From an uncultured Sinobacteraceae bacterium (lineage in GTDB: Bacteria; Pseudomonadota; Gammaproteobacteria; Steroidobacterales; Steroidobacteraceae), in NCBI GenBank assembly GCA_937902995.1, contig CALEKY010000014.1, forward strand, positions 1-29,448: a stretch of DNA of 29,448 nucleotides. The letters are read 5' to 3'. Under the pieces are notes generated by a model. That model made no database searches. It worked only from the letters and a program-made list of their open reading frames with translations, and had not been told where the DNA came from. This document shows, in pieces, positions 17,209 through 24,707 of this stretch (within the stretch, counting starts at the first letter, position 1; each line of letters starts with the position of its first letter). The position numbers were made by a program, and so were the translations under genes.

Positions 17209-18173
17209 CGCTTTGCAGCCACGAGCTTCGCGTCGGCGGCGAGTACCGCAAGAAGCGATTGCATGTCTTCCGGAAGCGGCGACGTCACATCGACCGGCTT
17301 ACCCGTGATCGGATGCTCGAACGCCAATCGCGCTGCGTGCAGCGCTTGGCGCTTGAACGCGCGCAACGCCTCGATCAGTTCCTGGCTTGCGCCTTTGGGG
17401 AGCAGTAGTCGGCCGCCATACACACGATCGCCGACGAGCGGATAGTGGATGTGCGCCATGTGGACGCGGATCTGATGCGTGCGCCCGGTCTCGAGCTGCA
17501 AGCGGATGTGCGTGTGCCCGCGAAATCGTTGCAGGACACGATAGTGCGTGATCGCCTCTCGACCATCCGCGCGAACGGCTTGCCGAACGCGATCGACGGG
17601 GTGACGGCCGATGGGCGCATCGACGGTTCCGCCGGCGGTCATGACGCCTTGGCAGATCGCTTCGTATTCGCGTTCGATCTCGCGGGCTTCGAGCGCACGT
17701 ACGAGCGCGGTGTGTGCTTCGAGCGTTCGCGCCACGACGAGCAAGCCGGTCGTGTCCTTGTCGAGACGGTGAACGATGCCGCCGCGGGGTAGCTGCGCGA
17801 GCGTGGGATCGAAATGCAGCAACGCATTCTGCAACGTGCCCGCTTCGTTTCCGGCGCCGGGATGGACGACCAGACCGGCCGGTTTGTCGATGACCAGCAC
17901 GTGACGATCTTCGTAGGCGATTTGGAGCCCGATACTTTCCGGCTCGACCGGAACTGCCTCGGGCAGCGTGGCATCGATTTCGACCCGCTCGCCGCCCAGG
18001 ACCTTGTCCTTCGGCCGCCGCTCCTGGCCGTTGACCAGGATCTGGCCCGCCTCGATCCAGCTCTTGATGCGCGTGCGGGAATACTCCGTCAGCAGTTCCG
18101 CGAGCACATGGTCCAAGCGCTGCCCGGCGTTCTCGAAGGGGATCGTGAGCGAAAGTCGGATGGGCTCGGGCAT
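17205..18173 (-). CDS. rluD: 23S rRNA pseudouridine synthase RluD
   Basis: 322 residues from the ATG at the complement of 18171-18173; an ATG 17 codons further upstream is possible but gives an atypical N-terminus. RluD makes pseudouridines 1911, 1915 and 1917 in helix 69 of 23S rRNA. An N-terminal S4-type RNA-binding domain (RLDHVLAELLTEYSRTRIKSWI, residues 19-40) precedes the catalytic domain, with catalytic D138 in GIVHRLDKDTTG and the motif RTHQIRVHMAHI. It is divergent from bamD, the common rluD-bamD (yfiO) neighbourhood, and overlaps pgeF by four bases. Confidence 0.94.
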   Translation of the reverse strand: MPEPIRLSLTIPFENAGQRLDHVLAELLTEYSRTRIKSWIEAGQILVNGQERRPKDKVLGGERVEIDATLPEAVPVEPESIGLQIAYEDRHVLVIDKPAGLVVHPGAGNEAGTLQNALLHFDPTLAQLPRGGIVHRLDKDTTGLLVVARTLEAHTALVRALEAREIEREYEAICQGVMTAGGTVDAPIGRHPVDRVRQAVRADGREAITHYRVLQRFRGHTHIRLQLETGRTHQIRVHMAHIHYPLVGDRVYGGRLLLPKGASQELIEALRAFKRQALHAARLAFEHPITGKPVDVTSPLPEDMQSLLAVLAADAKLVAAKR

Positions 18174-18244
18174 AGGGAACTTAACGGCGGCGCCAGGCAC
18201 GAAAGCATCGTCGAGCACGCGCAAAAGGTCGCGTCGTCGCTGCG

Positions 18245-18262
18245 GCAGGCTATACTGCCGAG
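18245..18262. promoter_or_regulatory. bamD/rluD divergent control region with palindrome
   Basis: CGGCAG-N6-CTGCCG is a perfect 6-bp-arm inverted repeat whose centre contains TATACT (18251-18256), a plausible -10 box for bamD about 44 bases before its ATG. No strong -35 box is seen. It might be an operator or simply a hairpin near the transcript start. Confidence 0.4.
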
Positions 18263-18299
18263 ACTTTCGTCCTGCTCAGCCAAAATCCTAAAGAATTCA

Positions 18300-19100
18300 A
18301 TGTCGAAGAATTCTCTCACGCGCCTCCTCGTCATGGCCATGGCCACGACGTTCCTGGCCCTCGCGGGGTGCTCGTCGAACGATCCGCGCCAAGCGCTCGG
18401 CAACGCCGACCGGCTCTATGAGCTCGCCAAACGCGCCGCGGACAACGGCAACTTCCGCGATGCCATCTATTACTACGAGCAGCTCGAGGCGCGCTTTCCG
18501 TTCAGCAATCCCGCGCGTCAGGCCCAGCTCGATCTCATGTACGCGTACTACATGAATCGCGAGACCGAGGCTGCAATCGACCAGGCGGATCAGTTCATTC
18601 GCGAGAATCCCGCGCATCCGCGCGTCGATTACGCCTACTACATCAAGGGTCTCGTGCAGTTCGAGCGCAACCCGAACTTCCTGGAACGCTGGTTCAAAGC
18701 CGACCTTTCGCAACGCCCGCCGATCGATGCGCTCAAGTCGTTCCAAGCCTTCCAAACGCTGGTCGAGCGATTCCCCAACAGCGAATACGCAGCGGATGCG
18801 CGCCAGCGCATGATCTTCCTGCGCAACCGCCTCGCCGCCTACGAGGTTTATGTCGCCGACTTTTACTTGGAACGCGGCGCGTACGTCGGCGCAATCAATC
18901 GCGCGAAATACGCCATCGAGAACTACGACGGCGCCCCGCAGATCAAGCGCGCCATCGAAATCATGGCAGAAGCCTATCGCCGCCTCGGCCTCGAAGACCT
19001 CGCCGCCGACGCCGAACGTGTGCTCCGCGCGAACTACGGCGACGCCGATCAAGTTGCCGAGCAGCAGACGGAGCGGAAGCCATGGTGGAAGTTTTGGTAG
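18300..19100 (+). CDS. bamD: Outer membrane assembly lipoprotein BamD
   Basis: 266 residues from the ATG at 18300; upstream in-frame codons overlap rluD antisense and are not used. The signal peptide has a lipobox LAGC with acylated C24. The mature protein is a row of TPR-like helices (YELAKRAADNGNFRDAIYYYEQLEARFPF, then further repeats with FPNSEYAADAR and YAIENYDGAPQIKRAIEIMAEAYRRLGL), the standard BamD/ComL architecture. BamD is the essential periplasmic, outer-membrane-anchored partner of BamA in beta-barrel insertion. It ends in KPWWKFW, and the first heptanucleotide unit of pair J starts 11 bases after its stop. Confidence 0.97.
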   Translation: MSKNSLTRLLVMAMATTFLALAGCSSNDPRQALGNADRLYELAKRAADNGNFRDAIYYYEQLEARFPFSNPARQAQLDLMYAYYMNRETEAAIDQADQFIRENPAHPRVDYAYYIKGLVQFERNPNFLERWFKADLSQRPPIDALKSFQAFQTLVERFPNSEYAADARQRMIFLRNRLAAYEVYVADFYLERGAYVGAINRAKYAIENYDGAPQIKRAIEIMAEAYRRLGLEDLAADAERVLRANYGDADQVAEQQTERKPWWKFW

Positions 19101-19111
19101 CCCGGTTAAAG

Positions 19112-19582
19112 GGCGCTGGGCTCTGGGCGCTGGGCTCTGGTTAGAACAAAAGCGCCGGACAGAATGTACAAACACAAGGAGGTGTGCAGTGCGCGACCAT
19201 CGCAGGCTCGAAGCTTTTGCGCTGGCGGACTCTCTAGTCCTAGCCGTCTATAAGGCCACGCAAAGATTTCCGTCCGAAGAGCGATTTGGCTTGACCAGCC
19301 AACTGAGGCGTGCAGCCATTTCGATTGGCGCCAACATTGTGGAAGGCTCTGCCCGCCCATCCCAAGGCGATTACGTTCGACTCCTCACGATCGCATACAG
19401 CTCCGCATGCGAGTTGGAATACGAGCTCTCGGTCGCCAGTCGACTCGGGTACCTGAAACAATCGACTGAAACGGACCTGATGCTTCTTGCATCACGTACG
19501 TGCCGTGCGCTACGAGGATTGATTCAAGCACTGTCCTGAGACTCGAGAAAAGTCCAGAGCCCAGTGCCCAGCGCCCAGAGCC
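19112..19582 (+). repeat. Inverted heptanucleotide array pair J enclosing a four-helix-bundle gene
   Basis: Left arm 19112-19139: GGCGCTG, GGCTCTG, GGCGCTG, GGCTCTG. Right arm 19555-19582: CAGAGCC, CAGTGCC, CAGCGCC, CAGAGCC. The arms are complementary unit for unit, apart from one G-T pairing position. The element of 471 bp lies between bamD and nadE and encloses one complete gene (19189-19539) in the plus orientation. The left arm has GGG every seven bases, fitting a three-tetrad G-quadruplex. No flanking target-site duplication is evident. Confidence 0.9.
19189..19539 (+). CDS. Four-helix-bundle protein (23S rRNA IVS/S23 family), copy 1
   Basis: 116 residues from the GTG at 19189; AAGGAGG lies seven bases upstream, which fixes the start. 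The protein has the family hallmark FPSEERFGLTSQLRRAAISI followed by NIVEGSAR, and is all helical by composition. This family (23S rRNA-intervening-sequence protein, Avd-like four-helix bundle) is known from rRNA intervening sequences in Leptospira and relatives and from accessory proteins of diversity-generating retroelements; it forms positively charged pentamers that can bind nucleic acid. A paralogue at 26426-26806 is about half identical by eye. Here it is not in an rRNA but sits alone inside an inverted heptad-array pair. Role unknown. Confidence 0.93.
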   Translation: MRDHRRLEAFALADSLVLAVYKATQRFPSEERFGLTSQLRRAAISIGANIVEGSARPSQGDYVRLLTIAYSSACELEYELSVASRLGYLKQSTETDLMLLASRTCRALRGLIQALS

Positions 19583-19605
19583 CTGGCGGCGTCTCGCCAG
19601 CCTGC

Positions 19606-21231
19606 TCAGCGGGCTCTATATCCGGACGTAATCGGATATCTCCAATCCCTTCCGAAGGCACGATGACTGATGCGCACACCCGGCGGGGCTTGGCGGCGTT
19701 TGTATTCGTTGCGTTTCACCATTTCGAGCACGCGACCGACGGTGGCGCGTTCGAAGCCGCGGGCGGTGATTTCGTCGACCGATAGGTCGTCCTCGATGAA
19801 GAGCTCGAGAATCGGATCGAGGATTTCGTACGGCGGGAGCGAATCGGTGTCCTTTTGATCCGGACGCAGCTCGGCCGACGGAGGACGCTCGATCACACGC
19901 TCGGGAATCGCGGGCGAAATCGAGTTGCGATAGCGGGCCAGCCGATACACGAGCAGCTTGCTGCAATCCTTGATCGGCGCGAAGCCGCCCGCCATGTCGC
20001 CGTAGAGCGTGGCGTAACCCACGGCCATTTCGCTCTTGTTGCCGGTCGTGAGCACCATGCGTCCGGTCTTGTTCGAGATCGCCATGAGCAACAAGCCGCG
20101 GCATCGCGATTGAATGTTCTCTTCGGTCGTATCTGGCTCGCGGCCCTTGAACACATCCTCGAGTGCTTCGAGCGCGGCCGCGAACATCCCTTCGATCGAA
20201 ATCACGTCGTAGCGCACGTTGAGTAAGCGTGCTTGCGCCGCGGCATCCTCGAGACTCATTTGCGACGTGTAACGCGACGGCATCATGACCGCGTGAACGC
20301 GATCCGCGCCGAGCGCATCGACGGCAATCGTGAGCGTGAGTGCCGAGTCGATGCCGCCCGACAATCCCAACACGACGCCAGGAAACCCGTGCTTGCCGAC
20401 GTAGTCGCGCACGCCGAGAACCAAGGCGTTGTAAACGCTCGCCTCTTCCGACAACTCCGGCTCGACGTGTCCGTGTTTCGGACGAGCCTTGCCGTCGACC
20501 AGCTCGATCTCGGCGATCTCGAGCGCTTCTTTGAAGGGCGCCAGGCGCTGCACAACTTCGCCCGACGCATTCATGACGAACGATCCGCCGTCGAAGACGA
20601 GCTCGTCCTGACCGCCCAACATGTTCACGTAAACGACCGGCAGTCCGCACTCGAGCGCGCGTTCGCGAACGACCTTCTCGCGCCGATCTTGGTATCGCAG
20701 CGAGTACGGCGAACCGTTGATGACGACGAGCAATTGTGCGCCCGCTTCTTTCGCTGCACGTGCCGGGCCCGGCTCCCAGATGTCTTCGCAAATGAGCGTT
20801 GCGATGCGAATGCCTTTGATCTCGACGATGCACGTCCCGCGGCCCGGCTTGAAGTAGCGCTTCTCGTCGAAGACCGCGTAATTCGGCAGCTCTTGTTTGC
20901 GGTAGTTCGCCAGGACTTCGCCGTCGCGGACGACGGCAGCGGCATTGAAGATCGCGCCTTCGGCGTACTCCGGATAGCCGACCATGAGCGCGATGCCGGA
21001 CGTCTCGGCGCGAACGCGCTCGAGCGCCGCGATTACCTGGCGCCGCAAACCTTTGTGGAAAAGCAGGTCCTCCGGAGGGTAGCCGCACAGCGTGAGCTCC
21101 GGAAACAGAACGAAATCGGCCTGCAACCGATCGCGGGCTTCGGCCGCAGCGGCAATCACGCGCTGCGTGTTGCCCGCGACGTCCCCGACGAACAAGTTGA
21201 GCTGGGCGAGAGCGATACGGAGAGTGGACAT
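19606..21231 (-). CDS. nadE: Glutamine-dependent NAD+ synthetase
   Basis: 541 residues from the ATG at the complement of 21229-21231, giving MSTLRIALAQLNLFVGD; an in-frame start ten codons upstream is less typical. The N-terminal nitrilase-type glutaminase domain has the catalytic triad E45 (FPELTLCGY), K112 (YRKQELPNY) and C148 (TLICEDIWE). The C-terminal ATP-pyrophosphatase domain has SGGIDS at 291-296. It makes NAD+ from NaAD with glutamine as the nitrogen donor, the last step of NAD biosynthesis and recycling, so it is functionally linked to pncC. It ends WRYPITSGYRAR, as in related proteins. It is convergent with the array-J element. Confidence 0.97.
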   Translation of the reverse strand: MSTLRIALAQLNLFVGDVAGNTQRVIAAAAEARDRLQADFVLFPELTLCGYPPEDLLFHKGLRRQVIAALERVRAETSGIALMVGYPEYAEGAIFNAAAVVRDGEVLANYRKQELPNYAVFDEKRYFKPGRGTCIVEIKGIRIATLICEDIWEPGPARAAKEAGAQLLVVINGSPYSLRYQDRREKVVRERALECGLPVVYVNMLGGQDELVFDGGSFVMNASGEVVQRLAPFKEALEIAEIELVDGKARPKHGHVEPELSEEASVYNALVLGVRDYVGKHGFPGVVLGLSGGIDSALTLTIAVDALGADRVHAVMMPSRYTSQMSLEDAAAQARLLNVRYDVISIEGMFAAALEALEDVFKGREPDTTEENIQSRCRGLLLMAISNKTGRMVLTTGNKSEMAVGYATLYGDMAGGFAPIKDCSKLLVYRLARYRNSISPAIPERVIERPPSAELRPDQKDTDSLPPYEILDPILELFIEDDLSVDEITARGFERATVGRVLEMVKRNEYKRRQAPPGVRISHRAFGRDWRYPITSGYRAR

Positions 21232-21369
21232 GAAACGATCGCGCGGGCTTGGGCAGCGCATTATTGCGCCCGTCGGCCCGCAGCGAAAGCCTTGCAGAAC
21301 TGTGACGATACTCGCACCGCCGGCCCGACCGGCCCGTAATCTAAACCAATCCAGTCAAAGCGATCGGCT

Positions 21370-22164
21370 ATGACACTCTGGCAAGAGAAGTTTCGCGCCT
21401 TCGGCATCCATCTTGGGGTCACGCTGCTCGTCGCGGCGGCCGCCGCGGCGCTTTTCTTCGGCGTGTGGTTCCGTGAGCCTTACAACGAGATGCTGGGAGG
21501 CTCGAAGCTGTTGATGCTCTTGATCGGCTGCGACGTTGCCCTCGGACCGCTCATCTCGCTCGTCATCTACAACAGCCGCAAACCACGTCGCGAGCTGATC
21601 TTTGACTATTCGCTCGTCGGCCTCGTCCAGCTTGCGGCGCTGGTCTACGGCTTGACCGTCTCGTTCAACTCCCGGCCCGTGTACGTCGTGTTCGCGACGG
21701 ATCGCCTCGAAGTCGTGACGGCTGCCGAGATCGCTCCAGAGGACCTCAAAGAAGCAAGGCTCGATCAGTTCCGGACCCTGCCGTTGTGGGGGCCGGTTTT
21801 CGCCGCGACTCGAGTTGAAAAACAGGATCAAGCAGACGCGCTCGACTGGGCGCTGGCCGGGAAAGATGTAACCCTGCGGCCCAAGTTCTTCGTGCCCTAC
21901 GCGGACGAGCTGGCGAACATCAAGGCGAGAATGCGGCCGCTGGCCGAGCTTCAGCGGGCCGTGCAGAGGATCGAAAACGCAGCCGGAGCAGACTCGGAGG
22001 TCGGAAAGAAGCTCATGGAAACCGATGCATCGCTGACGTGGCTTCCGGTGAAACACAAGAAAGGCTTTTGGACGGCTCTCCTGGATCCAGCCACAGGAGA
22101 GCCGGTCGATTACCTTCCGCTCGATCCCTACGACATGGCGAGCCTCATCGGGCCTAAGTCGTAG
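21370..22164 (+). CDS. TfpX/TfpZ-type type IV pilin accessory protein
   Basis: 264 residues. Three or four hydrophobic segments fill the first half (IHLGVTLLVAAAAAALFFGVWF; LLMLLIGCDVALGPLISLVIY; YSLVGLVQLAALVYGLTV), followed by a soluble, probably periplasmic, C-terminal half. The N-terminus WQEKFRAFGIHLGVTL and the motif FREPYNEMLGG resemble TfpX/TfpZ proteins, which assist assembly of particular type IVa pilins in Pseudomonas and are usually encoded next to the pilin gene. Here it lies about 6 kb from pilA, between nadE (divergent) and sucD (convergent, nine bases between stop codons). No strong Shine-Dalgarno is visible before the ATG. Confidence 0.8.
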   Translation: MTLWQEKFRAFGIHLGVTLLVAAAAAALFFGVWFREPYNEMLGGSKLLMLLIGCDVALGPLISLVIYNSRKPRRELIFDYSLVGLVQLAALVYGLTVSFNSRPVYVVFATDRLEVVTAAEIAPEDLKEARLDQFRTLPLWGPVFAATRVEKQDQADALDWALAGKDVTLRPKFFVPYADELANIKARMRPLAELQRAVQRIENAAGADSEVGKKLMETDASLTWLPVKHKKGFWTALLDPATGEPVDYLPLDPYDMASLIGPKS

Positions 22165-22173
22165 GTTCGCCCG

Positions 22174-23238
22174 CTACTTCTTGCGCGCGGGCTTCTTTGC
22201 AGCCTTCGCCTTGGCTCTCTTCGCAGGCTTCTTCGCAGCCTTCTTGGCAGCCTTACTCGAAGACTTTTTCGAAACGGCTTTTTTCGGTGCAGCCTTCTGT
22301 GCGGTCTTCTTCACCGGAGCCTTTTTGGCTGCAGCCTTCGCGCTCGTCTTTTTCGCCCGCTTGGACCGCTTCGCCAATTCCTCGGCGATCGCTTTGCCGA
22401 GATCTGCCGGGCTCTTCACGGTGCGCACGCCCGCCCGCTCCAGCGCAGCGTACTTGTCGGCCGCCGTGCCCTTGCCGCCCGAGATCACCGCACCCGCATG
22501 GCCCATGCGCTTGCCCGGCGGCGCGGTGACACCAGCGATGTAAGCAACGACGGGCTTCGTGACGTTCTCGCGGATGAATTCGGCCGCGGCTTCCTCATCG
22601 CTGCCGCCGATCTCGCCGACCATGATGATGCCTTCGGTCTGCGGATCTTCTTCGAAGCGAGCCAACACATCGATGAAGTTCATGCCGCGCACCGGATCGC
22701 CGCCGATGCCCACGCACGTGCTCTGGCCGAGCCCGGCATTCGTGGTCTGAAACACAGCTTCGTACGTCAACGTGCCGGAGCGCGAAACGATGCCGATCTT
22801 GCCCGGCTTGTGGATGAAGCCCGGCATGATGCCGATCTTGCATTCGCCCGGCGTGATGATGCCCGGACAGTTCGGGCCGATCAGCAAGCTGCCATAGCTC
22901 GCGAGCGCCGCTTTCACACGCACCATGTCGTTGACCGGAATGCCTTCGGTGATGCACACGATCAACTCGATGCCGGCATCCGCCGCTTCGAGAATTGCAT
23001 CGGCCGCATAAGGCGCCGGCACGTAGATCATGCTGACCGTCGCACCCGTCTCCCGCACGGCTTCGCGCGCCGTATTGAACACCGGCAAGCCCAAATGGGT
23101 CGTGCCGCCGCGTCCCGGCGTCACGCCGCCGACGAGCTTCGTGCCATACGCGAGACATTGCTCGGAATGGAACGTGCCTTGTTTACCGGTGAACCCTTGG
23201 CAAATGACGCGCGTGTTCTTGTCGACGAGGATGGACAT
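22174..23238 (-). CDS. sucD: Succinyl-CoA synthetase alpha subunit with Lys/Ala-rich C-terminal tail
   Basis: 354 residues against about 290 usual. Residues 1-289 are a complete SucD: CoA-binding Rossmann domain (VICQGFTGKQGTFHSEQ), the ligase segment GPNCPGIITPGECKIGIMPG, and the phosphorylated histidine H247 in GHAGAVISGGKGTA. It pairs with SucC to interconvert succinyl-CoA and succinate with NTP formation in the TCA cycle. From about residue 290 an extra 65-residue tail of almost only K, A, P, R, S and T (KKAPVKK, AKKAAKKPAK) resembles histone H1 or AlgP-like tails. The frame is continuous and uses synonymous codon variation, so this is not a sequencing artefact of a simple repeat. sucD follows sucC by 97 bases, with array pair E in between. 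Confidence 0.95.
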   Translation of the reverse strand: MSILVDKNTRVICQGFTGKQGTFHSEQCLAYGTKLVGGVTPGRGGTTHLGLPVFNTAREAVRETGATVSMIYVPAPYAADAILEAADAGIELIVCITEGIPVNDMVRVKAALASYGSLLIGPNCPGIITPGECKIGIMPGFIHKPGKIGIVSRSGTLTYEAVFQTTNAGLGQSTCVGIGGDPVRGMNFIDVLARFEEDPQTEGIIMVGEIGGSDEEAAAEFIRENVTKPVVAYIAGVTAPPGKRMGHAGAVISGGKGTAADKYAALERAGVRTVKSPADLGKAIAEELAKRSKRAKKTSAKAAAKKAPVKKTAQKAAPKKAVSKKSSSKAAKKAAKKPAKRAKAKAAKKPARKK

Positions 23239-23251
23239 GGGATGTTCTCGA

Positions 23252-23336
23252 GGCTGTAGGCTTTAGGCTCTAGGCTGTAGAAAGATCGCTTTACTGTCGG
23301 TTCTTGCTGCGACTGCAGGTTTCGGCTTCGACAGCC
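23252..23336. repeat. Heptanucleotide array pair E, degenerate (sucC-sucD gap)
   Basis: Left arm 23252-23279: GGCTGTA, GGCTTTA, GGCTCTA, GGCTGTA. The right side keeps only one clear inverted unit, GACAGCC (23330-23336), which overlaps the sucC stop codon (complement of 23336-23338). It fills the 97-base gap between the two operon genes. It could be a short or decayed member of the family. Confidence 0.72.
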
Positions 23337-24499
23337 TAGTTTTTCGCCGCCGCGACGACTTTCTTCGCGGCGTCCGTCAGATCGGTGGCAGGCGTAATCG
23401 CCAATCCGCTGTCGGCGAGGAGCTTGCGCCCCTGCGCGGCATTCGTGCCTTCGATACGCACCACGACAGGCACCTGCACGCCGACGTCTTTCACCGCGTG
23501 GATGATGCCCTCGGCGATCATGTCGCAGCGAACGATGCCGCCGAAAATGTTGACCAGAATCGCCTTGACCTTCTTGTTCGACAGAATGAGCTTGAACGCT
23601 TCGGTGACGCGCTCGCGCGTTGCACCGCCGCCGACATCCAGGAAGTTCGCCGGATTGCCCCCGTGCAGCTTGATGATGTCCATCGTGGCCATCGCGAGAC
23701 CGGCGCCGTTGACCATGCAGGCGATGTCGCCGTCGAGCGAGACGTAATTGAGCTCGTGCTTGGCGGCTTCCCGCTCCATCTCGTCTTCCTGGCTTTCATC
23801 GCGCCAAGAAGCGAGCTCTTTTTGACGAAACAGCGCGTTGTCTTCGATGTTGATCTTCGCGTCGAGAGCGACCAGCTTGCCTTCGGCCGTCACGATCAAC
23901 GGGTTGATCTCGACGAGGCTGGCGTCCTTCTCGAGATACAACCGATACAGCGCCTGAGCGATCGAGGCGAATTGCTCGATCTGATTGCCCTCGAGACCCA
24001 AACCGTAGGCGAGGACGCGGCAGTGAGAAGGCTGCAAACCAGCAGCCGGATGCACATTCACGCGAATGATTTTTTCGGGCGTGTGTGCGGCGACTTCTTC
24101 GATGTCCATGCCGCCCGCGGCCGAGGCAATGAAAGCAATGTGGCCTTTGTCGCGGTTCAACACCAAGCTCACGTAGAGCTCACGGACGATCTTCGAGCCT
24201 TCCTCGACGAACACTTGGTTGATCGGCAGACCTGCCGCACCCGTCTGGTGCGTGACCAGGCGCGTTCCGATCATGGCTTCGGCTGCTTGCGCCGCAGCTT
24301 CCGGCGAATCGACCAGCTTGACGCCACCGGCCTTGCCGCGTCCGCCCGCATGCACCTGCGCCTTGACGACCCATTTCGAACCGCCGATCCGCCTTGCTGC
24401 ATCCGCCGCCTCGGCAGGACTCGAGGCCACGTGGCCGACCGGCACCGGAATTCCGTAGCGGGCGAACAATTGCTTGGATTGATATTCGTGCAGATTCAT
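23336..24499 (-). CDS. sucC: Succinyl-CoA synthetase beta subunit
   Basis: 387 residues from the ATG at the complement of 24497-24499 (MNLHEYQSKQLFARYGIPVP), the canonical start; the upstream in-frame extension is not conserved sequence. It carries the N-terminal ATP-grasp nucleotide-binding domain (KWVVKAQVHAGGRGKAGGVKL) and the C-terminal domain with NIFGGIVRCDMIAEGI and RIEGTNAAQGRKLL. It forms the heterotetramer with SucD. The first gene of the sucCD pair on the minus strand, it has no strong Shine-Dalgarno. The TAG stop lies in a heptanucleotide unit. Confidence 0.97.
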   Translation of the reverse strand: MNLHEYQSKQLFARYGIPVPVGHVASSPAEAADAARRIGGSKWVVKAQVHAGGRGKAGGVKLVDSPEAAAQAAEAMIGTRLVTHQTGAAGLPINQVFVEEGSKIVRELYVSLVLNRDKGHIAFIASAAGGMDIEEVAAHTPEKIIRVNVHPAAGLQPSHCRVLAYGLGLEGNQIEQFASIAQALYRLYLEKDASLVEINPLIVTAEGKLVALDAKINIEDNALFRQKELASWRDESQEDEMEREAAKHELNYVSLDGDIACMVNGAGLAMATMDIIKLHGGNPANFLDVGGGATRERVTEAFKLILSNKKVKAILVNIFGGIVRCDMIAEGIIHAVKDVGVQVPVVVRIEGTNAAQGRKLLADSGLAITPATDLTDAAKKVVAAAKN

Positions 24500-24669
24500 C
24501 GGTTGTGGCTCATCCGCGGTCGATTCGAAAGCCGCGTATTCTGGAGGAATTCGGTGGCGATGCAAACCGCATAGCGAGTCCAACCGAGGAAATTTCGCTG
24601 CGAACGGCACGAAATGGGCACCGAAGTGTCATGGGGAGCTGTTCAGTCGGCACCGAGGCGCAACGCCAT

Positions 24670-24690
24670 ACGGCCGCCGCCTGCGGCCGT
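24670..24690. other. Hairpin in the pilS leader
   Basis: ACGGCCGC (24670-24677), five bases, GCGGCCGT (24683-24690): a perfect 8-bp stem ending 17 bases before the pilS ATG. If transcribed it would sit close to the ribosome binding site and could lower PilS translation. There is no T-run, so it is not an intrinsic terminator. Confidence 0.5.
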
Positions 24691-24707
24691 GATAACTTGA
24701 GCGGACG

